This document shows positions 42,395-53,756 of a DNA stretch of 64,000 bases, one piece after another. Source of the stretch: Furcasterigmium furcatum (taxonomy: Eukaryota; Ascomycota; Sordariomycetes; Glomerellales; Plectosphaerellaceae); contig BCIA01000005.1 in NCBI GenBank assembly GCA_001599815.1, positions 1,715,088 through 1,779,087 of the forward strand, written 5' to 3'. Each line of letters opens with the position of its first letter. The stretch's first letter is position 1. A program made the position numbers and the translations under genes. Below the pieces are notes generated by a model. The model saw only the letters and a program-made list of their open reading frames with translations. It made no database searches and was not told the DNA's origin.

Positions 42395-45300
42395 ATGGCT
42401 TCCGTCACACAAGGCCCGCCTGCCGTCCAGCTCCCTGGCCAGGGCGGCATGCAGGCCGTGCCCTCGCAGCAGCAGGCCCAGGAAACGTACATGGTGAGGA
42501 CATCTTGCCGGGCTTCACGCCTGATCACACCCCCGCTTGCAAGCTGCGGTCCACTAATGCCACCGTAGAAACTCAAGCAGATGAAGGAACGCGGCGTGCC
42601 CCCGACGGATCCCGAATACAAGCAGGCCCATCAATTGTTGATGCAGTTCCAGACACAGCTGCGACAGAGGCAACAATGGCAGGCGCAGCAGCAGCAGAAA
42701 CAGCAGGCCGCCCAGCAGGCGCAGCCGAACGGCCCCAATGGCAACGTGAACGGCGCGCCGCAGCCCGCAGCCCAGGCCCCGCAACCGACCACATCTGGCC
42801 CTCTCGCCGCATCAGCGATGGCCGCAAACGCCAATGCCCCGGCATCAGGCGCCGCGCCTGCTGCCGGCCACGCGAACCACTTCAACCCCCAGCAGCTCAC
42901 GATGCTTAGGACCCAGATCCAGGCATTCAAGATGCTCTCCAAGAACACGGGTGTGCCTGCGCAGGTCCAGCAAGCCATCTATGCGCAGCGAGAGCAGAGG
43001 AAGGCAATCGCCGCCAAGGCCGCGTCGATGGCCGCCGCATCGGCCACCCCAGCCCCGGGCAAGCCCCAGGCAAACGGTACTTTGCAGCCCGCCGAGCCCG
43101 CCGAGCCCGCCTCCTCTGTGCCGCAAGGCCTCCTCTTCCACTCCGTCCAGTCACCGTACTCGAACCCCCACATGTTCAAGAAGGGCATCAGCTATTTTGA
43201 CCACGCTAAGAGAGACAACCGAAAGTTGATCCCCGGCATCTTCCCTGTCGGCGTCGACATCGACGACCTGCGGCGGGAGCGGGAGAAGAGCATCAAGACC
43301 AGGATGGCCTACCGGTATCAGGAGCTGAAGAACATGCCGGCGAACCTGGCCCACTGGGACTCCGCCTCGCCTGACGTTGACATTGATGACTCCGTCAAGA
43401 TGAGAAACATCATCGAGTTCAAGTCACTCGGGCTCTACCAGAAGCAATGCATCTTGCGCGAGCGCATTGGCAGGGCTATGTTGAGCTACGACAATCTCGC
43501 CATGACGACCAACCGTAGCAATTATCGCCGGTTGAAGAAGATGACCGTCAGGGAGGCCAGGATCACCGAGAAGCTGGAGAAGCAGCAACGCGATGCCCGC
43601 GAGAGCCGCGAGAAGAAGCGCCACGTCGACTTCTTGCAGGCCGTTGCTCAGCGCAGGGGCGACATGTCCCAAGCCGCCAACAACCAGCGCGTCAAGTCTA
43701 ACAAGCTCAGCAAGCTCATGTACCAGCAGCACTTCAACATCGAGAAGGAGGAGCAGAAGAGAATTGAGCGTACCGCCAAGCAGCGTCTGCAGGCCCTCAA
43801 GGCTAACGACGAAGAGGCATACCTCAAGCTGCTCGACCAAGCCAAGGATACCCGTATCACCCACCTCCTCAAGCAGACCGACGGTTTCTTGCACCAGCTC
43901 GCTGCGTCCGTTAAGAGCCAGCAGAGGCGCGCGGCCGAGAACTACGGCAACGAATTCCCCCCGGAGGAGGAAGAGGAGGAAGAGATCGACAGCGAAGACG
44001 AGGAGCGCGGTCGCAAGATCGACTACTACGCCGTTGCCCATCGCATCAAGGAGGAGGTCACGGAGCAGGCCAACATCCTTGTCGGCGGGACTCTCAAGGA
44101 GTACCAGGTGAAGGGTCTCCAATGGATGATTTCGCTGTACAACAACAACCTGAACGGTATCCTGGCCGACGAGATGGGTCTCGGCAAGACCATCCAGACC
44201 ATCAGTCTGATCACCTACCTCATCGAGCGCAAGAGGCAGGACGGCCCGTACCTCGTCATCGTGCCGCTTAGCACGCTGACCAACTGGAACCTCGAGTTCG
44301 AGAAGTGGGCGCCCTCCGTCACCAAGGTGGTGTACAAGGGTCCCCCCAACGCGAGGAAGCAGCAGCAAGAGAAGATCCGCCAGGGGCGATTCCAGGTGCT
44401 ACTGACGACGTACGAATACATCATCAAGGACCGACCGATCCTGAGCAAGATCAAGTGGTTCCACATGATCATCGATGAGGGTCATCGCATGAAGAACCAG
44501 AACTCGAAGCTCAGCGCCACCATCCAGCAGTACTACAGCACCCGGTACCGCCTCATCCTCACAGGTACTCCGCTGCAGAACAACCTCACGGAACTGTGGG
44601 CCATGCTCAACTTTGTGCTCCCCAACATCTTCAAGTCGGTGTCCACCTTCGACGAGTGGTTCAACACTCCCTTCGCCAACACGGGTGGCCAAGACAAGAT
44701 GGCCCTCACGGAAGAAGAGCAAATTCTCGTCATTCGACGTCTGCACAAGGTCCTGCGACCCTTCCTGCTGCGCCGTCTGAAGAAGGATGTCGAGAAGGAT
44801 CTCCCCGACAAGACAGAAAAGGTCATCAAGTGCAAGTTCTCGGCTCTGCAGTCCAAGCTCTACAAACAGATGGTCACCCACAACAAGATTGCTGTATCCG
44901 ATGGCCAGGGCGGCAAGGTCGGCGCCCGCGGTCTGAGCAACATGATCATGCAGCTCCGCAAGCTTTGCAACCATCCTTTCGTCTTCGACGAGGTCGAGAA
45001 CGTCATGAACCCAATGAGCATCAGCGACGACAAGCTGTGGCGTACGGCTGGCAAGTTCGAGCTTCTGGACCGTATCCTGCCCAAGTACAAGGCCACCGGT
45101 CATCGTGTCCTCATGTTCTTCCAGATGACCGCCATCATGGACATCATGGAAGACTACCTGCGGTACAGGCATTTCGAGTACCTTCGTCTGGACGGTACCA
45201 CCAAGTCAGACGAACGTTCCGATCTCCTCCGCGAGTTCAACGCACCAGACTCCAAGTACTTCATGTTCCTGCTGTCGACGCGTGCCGGTGGTCTGGGTCT

Positions 45301-46827
45301 CAACCTGCAAACGGCCGACACGGTCATCATTTACGACTCGGATTGGAATCCCCATCAAGATTTGCAGGCGCAAGATCGTGCGCATCGTATCGGCCAGAAG
45401 AACGAAGTCCGTATTCTGCGACTGATCAGCTCCAACTCCGTTGAGGAGAAGATCCTGGAGCGAGCCCGATACAAGCTCGACATGGACGGCAAGATTATCC
45501 AGGCCGGTCGTTTCGATAACAAGTCCACGGAGACGGATCGTGATGCCATGCTCCGGACGCTCCTCGAGACCGCGGAGGCGACGGAGACGGCCGAGCAGGA
45601 CGAGATGGACGACGAGGAGCTCAACTTGCTGCTGGCAAGAAGCGACGATGAGGTGACGGTCTTCCAGCAGCTCGACGAAGAGCGGAGGAAGACATCTCCG
45701 TACGGCGACGGCCTTGGCAAGAAGGGCAAGCCTCGTCTGATGGCGGAGGACGAGCTGCCTGACCTCTATCTCTCGGAAGGCAACCCTGTAGAAGAGCAGG
45801 AAGACACCATTCTTGGCCGTGGTGCTCGCGAGAGGACCAAGGTCAAGTACGACGATGGCCTGACGGAAGAGCAGTGGTTGATGGCCGTCGACGACGACGA
45901 GGATTCACCCGAGGCTGCAGCAGCGCGCAAGCAGGCTCGCAAGGACAAGCGTGAAGCCAACAGGGTCAAGCGGTCCGGGCTGGGCGAAGGTTCCGTGGAC
46001 GACTCGCCTGATACTAGTAGGGCCAACACTGAGGAAGTCGAAATCGAGACGCCCAAGAAGCGCGGGCGCAAGCCCGGTGGCAAGAACCAGGAGAAGCGCA
46101 AGGCCGAGGACGGGGATGACGAGCCTCCCGCAAAGAAGCGCCGGGGCCCTCAGGGTCGACCCAAGGCGGTGTCCTCGGGGTCAAACGGCCCACTTGCCCA
46201 GCACCGCGCGGTCCTCCAGAAGAGTCTGCGCTCGCTCTACGACAAGCTCATGGCTGTCGAGCTGGACGATCCCGAGCCTGCAGAAGACGACGAGTCCGAT
46301 GCGGGCAAGAGGCTCATCATCGGGCCGTTCGTGGCGCTGCCGCCGAAGCGCGACTTCCCCGACTACTATGTCATCATTCAGTCTCCCATCTCCATGAAGC
46401 AGATCGACACGAAGATCAAGAAGGACAAATATGGCAGTCTCGGCGAGATGCGCCAGGACGTTGACCTCATGTTCCACAACTGCCAGACGTTCAACGAGGA
46501 AGCGTCGCTGCTTTACCAGGACTCTTTGGTTCTTCACGTAAGTTTTGCCATCGGCGATGTCAAGGAGCGAAGTATACTGACCAGTTCTAGAAAACGTTCC
46601 GTGCCGAACTGGAGAGGGAGTACGACGAGCATCCCGAGCTCAAGGACCTCGAGCCAGACTCCGCCAAGGATGAGTCCGTGGCCCCCAGCACCGGCGCAGC
46701 GACTCCGCAGACAACGACGAGTGGCGGACCGCGGATCAAGCTCATCTCATCCTCGGCAGCAAACGGGTCTGCGAACAGGGAGGCGCTGAACGGAGCGACC
46801 AACGGCGCAGGCAGTGACGAAGAGTAA
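42395..46827 (+). CDS. STH1: STH1/SNF2-type chromatin-remodelling ATPase
   Basis: Three exons (42395-42493, 42569-46537, 46591-46827) give 1434 aa. After a Gln-rich N-terminus, a QLQ-like region lies near 133-165 (QLTMLRTQIQAFKMLSKN). The basic HSA helix region is about 260-370, where actin-related proteins dock. The ATPase has GILADEMGLGKTIQT (about 563-577), the DEGH box IIDEGHRMKN (about 667) and motif III LTGTPLQNNLTEL; the C-terminal lobe has STRAGGLGLNLQTAD and QAQDRAHRIGQ. The SnAC region, basic tails and a bromodomain follow (about 1240-1375: FPDYYVIIQSPISMKQID, FHNCQTFNEEASLLYQD). This is the motor of RSC/SWI-SNF complexes, sliding or evicting nucleosomes in the nucleus. The compact length and N-terminus favour the RSC motor Sth1/Snf21 over the longer Snf2. 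The last intron interrupts the bromodomain. Confidence 0.93.
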
Positions 46828-48014
46828 AGTGAACGAGGCATGACAACGCAGCTTGAGGCTGCGGTTGAGCTATGAGATCCACAGCGAAGCAGGGTTGGAT
46901 TTGGAAGAGCAGACGTAGCGCATGGCTTGCGATGTCTGCGACGGAAGGGCGTTTCCTGGGGACAGCACTTCTACACCCCTACCTTTGCATTCGATTCTGT
47001 TGTTGATTGCGCTCCCTTTTTTTTTATTGCTGCTTCAACATTCTTCAGGTTCATAGGCGTACGTGGGACCAGGGCGGACACGGAGGACTCTTCTCGAGAC
47101 AAATACCACGGGGACACGGGGGTCGAGCACGGGGACGAAGCAAAAGGACCGGCGGATGCGCTGTCTAGACTCGAGGTGGGGAGGTGCAGTGTATTGTAAT
47201 AGAAATGTACGTCACGTCGAGAGAGAATGTCCCATGGAGAGGTCGTGATGTTATAGTGAGGCAGCCTCCGTCGATGCCGGATGATGGCTGTAGTGCCACG
47301 CGAGGACGCGTCATGCAGGTATCCTTCAGCCGGCTGTCAGGTGAGGGTGAGTACATTAACAGCATCAGGGCTGAATGTCGATATCTGCAGCTGTTGTGGT
47401 CGCATTCTGGGCCTCCCGTCGCGAGACGTCGTCCATCCGCGGTGGATCGAAAAAGGGGTGGCTGGGAGAAGTTGGATGGCGGCCGCCCCGGCGCTGGAAA
47501 ACAATGCGCCCCTAATTGGGGGCGGGACGTCCCTAGCACTGGCCATGTTGGGCAGGTTTGGGCGGCTGGGAAAGGGAAGGAACAGGGGACAGGGGGCGAG
47601 AGGGGCACCTGCAGGGAAGGCGCGACCCGACGACACCTCTCAGTGAGAAAGCGCTGCCCAGATGGTCGTCGTCAGTCAGCTCACCCAGGCTCTCTTTTCC
47701 TAGGGATCATCCTGGGCCTCGCAAAACTTCTCTTCCACCACCACAACACCACTCATAACCTCCACATGCATTGGCTTTTCGCGGCATGACAATCCATTGC
47801 GCGGGCCCTGCTCTCCTTGCGACCATGTACTGATCTGTTCATACTTCTCGCGGCATCTGCTCTCCGACTGAGAGAGAGTCCTGCACCCTGACGCAATCGC
47901 ATTTCCACCTTGCGACAGGCCTCCGTCCCCGAGCAACGTCCGCCGCCCAGGGACCAATCAGCGCCCCGTCGCATACAGAACAGTCGCAACTGACCTCCTC
48001 CTGCTGGGGATCTC
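46828..48014. other. Intergenic region upstream of the HET-domain gene
   Basis: It holds the STH1 3' end and the HET gene promoter. A T9 run at about 47017-47025 is the main feature in the first part. No gene is visible. Confidence 0.4.
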
Positions 48015-50672
48015 ATGGCCGAACGCGAGGGAAGATACCGGAGGGGGGATGACCGCGACGACGACTCCCTCTCCCCGAGCTCACTGAGCCCCAGTCCGCC
48101 GCCTGTGCGCAGGCGTCGAAGCCCGCCCCGCGATAGGCCGGAGCGCGACACCAGAGAGCGCCTGCGCGATGACGACCGTTACGCAGCAAGCCCCAGGCTG
48201 CCTCCCGAGAGGGACGAGGGGTCGCGCCTCCCAAAGCATAGGGACCGCGACCCCAGGGACTCCCGGGACCCCAGGGAATCGAGGGACCCGAGGGAGTCGA
48301 GGGACCCCAGGGAATCGAGGCATCCCAGAGACGACAGGGACAGAGACAGGGAAAGCCCGCCCCCGTTCCAGACCAAGCGACAGAGCATCACGGATCGCCT
48401 GAGGAGCTCATGGAACGCGCGCAAGGATGAGCTCCGCGGGACGCCTCCGCCTCCTCCCAATGCAGCTGGCAACAGGCCCCCTTCACGGCTGAATTCGCGT
48501 CGCTCGTCTTCTGCGAACCAGCCGCCGCCTGGGAGGGCCACGCCCATTGCCAAGGTCCGCGAGTGGCTGGACAACTGCAACGCCGAGCATGGCGATCACT
48601 GCTCTGGCACGCCTGCACGGCCGTCCTCTGTACACTCTGACGATTCGGCTGCTGAGTCGGCACTCCCACCGCGCGGGGGCGAGCCGCCTACCTGGCGGCC
48701 GATATGGCTCATTGACGCCGTGGAGCGACGACTGGTGCGTGCTCGCGCAGCGGACCGCTACCTCGCTTTGAGCTATGTCTATGAGCGCCCTCCGCCTCCA
48801 TCATCCACGGGGCGGACCGCTCCGAGGGAGACGCGCCGTGAGAATGTCCCTATGATGACCGACAACCTCGACGACGCAGACATGCCACAGGCCATTGCTG
48901 ACGGTATCTGGCTGGCGCGGAAACTTGGCGTGAAGCTGCTGTGGGTGGACAGGTTCTGCATCGTGCAGGATGATGACGCTGAGCGGGAGGACTACCTACG
49001 CAACATGGGCCACGTCTTTGCGAACGCATACCTGACGATCGTCGCCGCCGCTGGCGAGAACGCAGATACCGGGCTGAGCGCGCTCGTGAGACCGGGAGGC
49101 AGGGCGCCACCGCCAGTACCGAGGGAGGCCATGGGGCCACCGGGGCGGAAAGGTCATGAGGACATGGTGAGCACCAGCCGCTGGGTGGAACGATGCTGGA
49201 CCATGGTCGAGGGATTCTACTCCAGGAGGTCGCTGTTTGTCTTCCAAGACACAATGACCTGGGAGTGCCATTGTGCAACGTGGAACTTGGCCGGTGATGA
49301 TAGCGCGCCTGGCGCAGGGGGCAGGCTGGGTGGCCTGCAGCGCGTTCTGAGCCTGCGTGGGTCGAATGGTCCCGGCGGACGACCGCAGGGTGGCCACCGA
49401 AAGTGTACGGGCCGTGTCCATCCGGCAGCCCTGGGCTTCCGACACGCTCCTTGGCCAGATATGGACGAGTATGCCCGGATTTGCATGGAGTACTCCTCGC
49501 GCCGGCTGACCCATGCCGACGACACCGTTGATGCTTTCCGCGGCTTTACGCACATTCTCGCCAAAACGTTTGCTGGCGGCTTTGCTTTCGGCATGCCCGC
49601 CCTGTTCCTCGACGCGGCCCTCCTCTGGCGACCTTCTGCCACTATTCGCAGACGTCAGATGCCTGCTACCATGGATTCGGGCGGCCTGAACCCTGTCCCG
49701 AGCTGGAGCTGGATGGGCTGGTACTTCGACGGCGTTGCCCCTGACCTGACACTGTGGAGGGCTGCGGCCGATTACATCCTCGAGGCGAACGCAGGCCAGT
49801 CCAATGGCAAGGGTGGCGCGCCAGGGGCTGACACCGAGGGACCGAAGCGCAGATTCCGCAGCGCCGCTGGATTCCGCCTCCGAACGACCTGCCAGTTCCA
49901 TGTCACCGACCGCGCGACGACGGCGCCTATCCGTAATGATGGTATGCGTTTCCGCAACGCCCGGCACCAATCCCGCAAGGGTCCTGCTCTGCCCCTTGGC
50001 TGGTCGAAGAGCAATTCCTCAGGCGGGTTCAGGCACGACAGCGATCCGGCGGCGTTGTTCCGGTACCCGGTGCCCATGGCAGCGGATATTCCGGCCTCGG
50101 AGCTCCCCGTTGGCGGTGAGCTGGTGTATCCCGGCACGCTGCTGTCGTTCAGCACGACGAGGGCTCTGTTTCAGGTGGACTTTGCCGTGCCGATTCCCGG
50201 GGCCACGGCGCGTCGGTATCCCAGAGCGCAGAAGGGGCCCAAGCCGGGGCCGGACGAAGGTGGTATTCCGCTTGCCGTGGGCAACATTCTGGCGCCGCGG
50301 TCAGGGAAATGGATCGGGACGCTGAGAAGCCATGATGCCTGGTTGGGCTCTCAGGGCGCCAACTACGAGGGCGAGGAGAGGCTCGAGCTCATCGCCGTCT
50401 CGGAAGGCAGCGAGCGTGTGCTCGAGGGCGGCGGCGGCGGCGGCCGGGGCCAAGCCGGGCCACCGGGCGGCGTGATCAGCGACGTCTGGGGAGCGGGATC
50501 CGACCTCGAGGCCGTCAAGGCACACGCAGACCAGGACGGCATCCTGGACTTTGTCAACGTGCTCTGGGTGGAGAGGGTGGGAGGCGTGTGCTTCCGGCGC
50601 GGCGTGGGGCATATCTTTCTCCGGGCATGGGAGGCGTTTGCGAGAGAGCGCGTGGATGTGTTGTTGGGGTAA
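48015..50672 (+). CDS. HET-domain (heterokaryon incompatibility) protein
   Basis: A single exon of 885 aa. The first 180 residues are disordered, Arg/Asp/Pro/Ser-rich, with a tandem DPRESR repeat. The HET domain follows: YLALSYVYE, a disordered insert, then IADGIWLARKLGVKLLWVDR-FCIVQDDD, ER..YLRNMGHVFANAYLTIVAAAG, and the third block VERCWTMVEGFYSRRSLFVF. These match the three HET motifs (YVWG-like, WVDxxCI, RxWTxQE-like), here with Y-E and V-E variants. The C-terminal 450 residues have no domain I know, apart from a Gly-rich stretch near 800-815. HET proteins trigger cell death on non-self recognition (family knowledge), though many family members have no tested role. It stands alone, without a typical NLR or het-c/pin-c partner next to it. 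Confidence 0.85.
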   Translation: MAEREGRYRRGDDRDDDSLSPSSLSPSPPPVRRRRSPPRDRPERDTRERLRDDDRYAASPRLPPERDEGSRLPKHRDRDPRDSRDPRESRDPRESRDPRESRHPRDDRDRDRESPPPFQTKRQSITDRLRSSWNARKDELRGTPPPPPNAAGNRPPSRLNSRRSSSANQPPPGRATPIAKVREWLDNCNAEHGDHCSGTPARPSSVHSDDSAAESALPPRGGEPPTWRPIWLIDAVERRLVRARAADRYLALSYVYERPPPPSSTGRTAPRETRRENVPMMTDNLDDADMPQAIADGIWLARKLGVKLLWVDRFCIVQDDDAEREDYLRNMGHVFANAYLTIVAAAGENADTGLSALVRPGGRAPPPVPREAMGPPGRKGHEDMVSTSRWVERCWTMVEGFYSRRSLFVFQDTMTWECHCATWNLAGDDSAPGAGGRLGGLQRVLSLRGSNGPGGRPQGGHRKCTGRVHPAALGFRHAPWPDMDEYARICMEYSSRRLTHADDTVDAFRGFTHILAKTFAGGFAFGMPALFLDAALLWRPSATIRRRQMPATMDSGGLNPVPSWSWMGWYFDGVAPDLTLWRAAADYILEANAGQSNGKGGAPGADTEGPKRRFRSAAGFRLRTTCQFHVTDRATTAPIRNDGMRFRNARHQSRKGPALPLGWSKSNSSGGFRHDSDPAALFRYPVPMAADIPASELPVGGELVYPGTLLSFSTTRALFQVDFAVPIPGATARRYPRAQKGPKPGPDEGGIPLAVGNILAPRSGKWIGTLRSHDAWLGSQGANYEGEERLELIAVSEGSERVLEGGGGGGRGQAGPPGGVISDVWGAGSDLEAVKAHADQDGILDFVNVLWVERVGGVCFRRGVGHIFLRAWEAFARERVDVLLG
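48246..48330 (+). repeat. 18-nt tandem repeat coding DPRESR
   Basis: Four or five units of about 18 nt (GACCCCAGGGAATCGAGG-type, alternating AA/AG and C/G variants) encode D-P-R-E/D-S-R in the HET protein N-terminus. The units differ by one to three bases, so they are recent enough to vary in number among strains. Confidence 0.8.
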
Positions 50673-51254
50673 GGCCGGCTCTAATCAGGGAGGGTCCAGA
50701 TTGCGAGGACATATGGATATTGCATATGAGTGGAGGGAGGAATGGAGGGAGATTGTCGGTTGATGTCACGTATATACCTTGGCTTGACAGCATGGCTTCT
50801 CTTTGTAGGATGTTGACGGAGTGTATACCCTGTCTAGATAGGAGATTTTCTGTGTGTATAGGTAGATTTGGCATTTTATAGCACTCTTTGGCTTTGTTTC
50901 TCAGCATCATCATGGCAATTTGATGTGATGCTCCCACCCACGTGCTCATGGCACTCCCGCAGTATGAGTAGTATGATACAGTCGGGTGGCAGATAGCCAA
51001 ATATGATCTCGGTTTCTCAATACAGGAGCAACAGACAGAATTGAAAACAAAGGGAATTGTACGAACTAAGAAAAGTAGGTCGGCAAGCCAGTGACATCCT
51101 CGCCATGATGCGAGCCAGGTCCACGGGGATCCGCATCTGATTGGCTGCTCACCTCACCTCCACACCGAGAGCTACGGTCACTTTGTTCACCTCGAATTCT
51201 CGACCCCACGTCAAACTTCCCTTCTTCCCAGCACACCACCAAACCACAGCCAAA
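50673..51254. other. Intergenic region, HET gene to SWC5
   Basis: It holds the HET gene 3' end and the SWC5 promoter. The middle (about 50750-51060) is AT-rich with no gene. C-rich leader sequence precedes the SWC5 start. Confidence 0.4.
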
Positions 51255-52271
51255 ATGCCTCCCCCCGTCCAACCCGACGAGGAAGACGACCAGTACGAGT
51301 CCTCCCAAGACTCCGACTTCGCCCCCGACGCCGCTGGCGGCGCAGAAGACGCCTCCGAGTCCGAAGATGAATCAACCCCATTACGCGACACCGCCGCAAC
51401 GGCAGCAGCAGCGGTAGCGGCGGCGGCGAAGCGAAAACGCGCCCCCGGCGACGACGCAGAGGCCGAAGATGCGGGCATCGAAAACTCCGGCGACGAGGCC
51501 ATCATCACAAAGGGGCAAAAGAAGCGGAGGAAGCACCGGGATGACGACGATGAGGGCGGCGAGGGCGGGCTCGTCAAGACGCGGAGCATGCGCGCGCAGG
51601 AGAAGGCGGAGCGCAGGGTCGCGGCCGTGCAGGGGCCGGTCACCGTTGACGTCGACGCGCTGTGGGCGCAGATGACCACGGGCGGCGCGCCGGCGGATGC
51701 TGCGCCTGCTGCTGAGGAGGTGGAGGGGATGAATGTCGATGCCCCTACTGCTGCTCCCGCGGCGGTGCAGAATGGCGACGCGGATGGCGAGAGGGATATG
51801 ATCAAGATCAAGAGGACGTATAACTTCGCGGGAAAGGTCCACACGGAGGAGAAGCTCGTGGCGAGGGACTCGGCGGAGGCGAGGCTGTACCTCGCGTCGA
51901 AGGAGGGGCCGGCCGACGGCGAGGCGGAGGAGGAGGAGGCGCCGCAGAGGGTGCTGAAGAAGGCGTTTCGGTCGGCGTTCGAGCCCGTCATCGAGGTGTC
52001 GGCGCGGGGCGGGCGGGCGGACCTGAACCTGGGCATGACGATGACGATCAAGGCGCGGGAGAGCAAGGCGGCGGCGGCGAAGAAGCTGAACACGGTGGAG
52101 AAGAGCCGGATGGACTGGGCGGGGTACGTGGACCAGGAGGGGCTCAAGGACGAGCTGGAGCTCGCGGGGCGGTCGAAGCAGTCGTACAATGTCCGGGAGG
52201 GGTTCTTGGCCCGGAGCGAGGCGAGGAGGGAGGAGGATGCGTGGAAAGCAAGGATGGCGGGCAAGGCATGA
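51255..52271 (+). CDS. SWC5: SWC5, SWR1-complex subunit with BCNT-C domain
   Basis: A single exon of 338 aa starts at CCAAAATGCCTCCCC, preferred over an in-frame upstream ATG at 51141. The N-terminal half is acidic and disordered (DEEDDQYESSQDSDF, ESEDES), with Ala-rich and Lys/Arg-rich stretches. The C-terminal 75 residues are the BCNT-C domain: LNTVEKSRMDWAGYVDQEGL, then DELELAGRSKQSYNVREGFL. An acidic DEF/Y-type N-terminus and a BCNT-C end define Swc5, which activates H2A.Z deposition by SWR1 (family knowledge). The window also encodes the remodeller STH1. The CDS is very GC-rich at third positions, which opens a long antisense frame. Confidence 0.9.
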   Translation: MPPPVQPDEEDDQYESSQDSDFAPDAAGGAEDASESEDESTPLRDTAATAAAAVAAAAKRKRAPGDDAEAEDAGIENSGDEAIITKGQKKRRKHRDDDDEGGEGGLVKTRSMRAQEKAERRVAAVQGPVTVDVDALWAQMTTGGAPADAAPAAEEVEGMNVDAPTAAPAAVQNGDADGERDMIKIKRTYNFAGKVHTEEKLVARDSAEARLYLASKEGPADGEAEEEEAPQRVLKKAFRSAFEPVIEVSARGGRADLNLGMTMTIKARESKAAAAKKLNTVEKSRMDWAGYVDQEGLKDELELAGRSKQSYNVREGFLARSEARREEDAWKARMAGKA

Positions 52272-52465
52272 GTGGCAGCGCTACTGTCTCTGCCGTGTCG
52301 TGGACATATCCGACGAAGCGCCAGGAGTTTACAGTGTCATTGTGTACGAGGCTCTTCATGCGCCCCCCGGAGGAGGAAGGGAATGTCGGTGTTCAGCACC
52401 GGATGTACTACTATTGCTGTACAAGATTACGAACAGAGATACCCCATCAAGCACCCATTTGCGTC

Positions 52466-53284
52466 CTACAGCTTCGACCCCGCCGGCAGCACGGCCACGT
52501 CCTGGAACGGGACGCCGAGGAACTTGTACACGTGGTTGAAGCGGTCGCTGCCGAAGAAGGGCTCGCTCTTCCCGTCGGCGTTGGTGACCCAGAGCCACGG
52601 CGCGCCGAACGCCCCCCGGTCCAGGGCCTCCTGCGTCGTGGCCTTGACGCTGTCCTTCATCGGCTGGCTCGTGGCGCCCTCCATGATGGCTTTCACGTCG
52701 TCTGCGCTGAAGAGGTTTCCCCCCGCGCCGCCGACGGCGGGGACAGCGGCGAGGGACTCGGCGAGGACGTCGGGCTTGGTGAGGTCCTTGTTCGGCGGGG
52801 TCCAGAAGCAGGTATACAGGTGGGTGAAGGCGGCGAGGAATGCGGGCTCGGGGTGGTGGGCCTTGATGTAGTGCAGGGCGCGGAGGGAGAGGACTGTCAT
52901 GCCTGCGGTCATGAGGTCCTTTGGGCCGCGCATCTCGGGGTGGCCGGCGCGGATGGCGGACCGGCGGGAGTCAAAGGCGAGGTAGCGGCCTTTGGCGGGC
53001 AGGACCCAAGGGGGCTTGTTGCCGCTGGCGACGTTGATGGCGCCGAGGAAGACGGGGATGAAACTGGGATACGGTGTTAGCCGAGGGAACGGTCAGGGGA
53101 GAGGGCTGGAGGTACTCGATCGTGACGCCATGGGATTCGAGGATGGATCTGTCTCTGACGAGCTCGGTGAAGGCGAAGTAGCTGTAGAGCGACGCTGGTG
53201 GGTGGTGTTAGTGAGATATCGTGATGCCAGTGGAGAGGAGACCAGCTCACCAATGTCGATGTACGCCTCGATTTTGCCGCCCAT
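52466..53284 (-). CDS. Kappa-class glutathione S-transferase / DsbA-family protein
   Basis: Three exons (53284-53251, 53194-53116, 53063-52466) give 236 aa. A thioredoxin-like strand opens the protein (GGKIEAYIDIASLYSYFAFTEL), with Ser/Tyr at the place of the GSTK catalytic Ser. The helical insert and the second thioredoxin half follow, with the cis-Pro loop in RGAFGAPWLWV and a C-terminal FGSDRFNHVYKFLG of the kappa GST type. Kappa GSTs conjugate glutathione, often in mitochondria or peroxisomes. No CxxC pair is visible at the N-terminus, so oxidoreductase activity like bacterial DsbA is unlikely. It converges with SWC5; the two stops are about 195 bp apart. Confidence 0.85.
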
Positions 53285-53756
53285 GGTGTGTATTCAAGTA
53301 ATATTTCAACGGTCTGCTAAGGAGTATAGTGGGGACAATGCAGGAGACTCAAAATTGCGTGCTTGCTTATGAGTATGATGGAAGCTTATGTATTCAACGT
53401 GAAGGGCGCGGTTGATGTCACTGAGATGCGGCACGTCGGGCTATCACAGGTGAGTGAAGCAGGCCTGGCGGGTACCGATAGGCGCGTTGGGGAGTGGAGG
53501 TGACATCAACTGAACATGCCTCGGCTCGGGGACCTCGATCTGGGGAAGTGGAGCTCATGTTCACTAATCGATGCACCATGACCCTCGGTGGACTCCAACA
53601 TCTCACCACCACCACACCCAAATCTACTGACTTACACCAGGACCCAGATCGTAAATACATTTCTAATCCTTGAATTCGTCCGAGTTATTATCACTCTTGA
53701 TTCTAAAAATTTGACTCTTGACTTGTACAGTATTCGTCAACCCTCACACAACAGCC
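53285..53756. other. Divergent promoter region, GST-kappa / SDR
   Basis: The two genes point apart over 472 bp. Both encode small redox/detoxification-type enzymes, so joint control is possible. An AT-rich stretch near 53650-53730 precedes the SDR start. Confidence 0.4.

Noticed and set aside
48996..49970. 324-codon open frame on minus
   Set aside because: Antisense to the HET-domain exon.
51149..52264. 371-codon open frame on minus
   Set aside because: Antisense to SWC5; Ser/Ala-rich shadow of GC3-rich coding.
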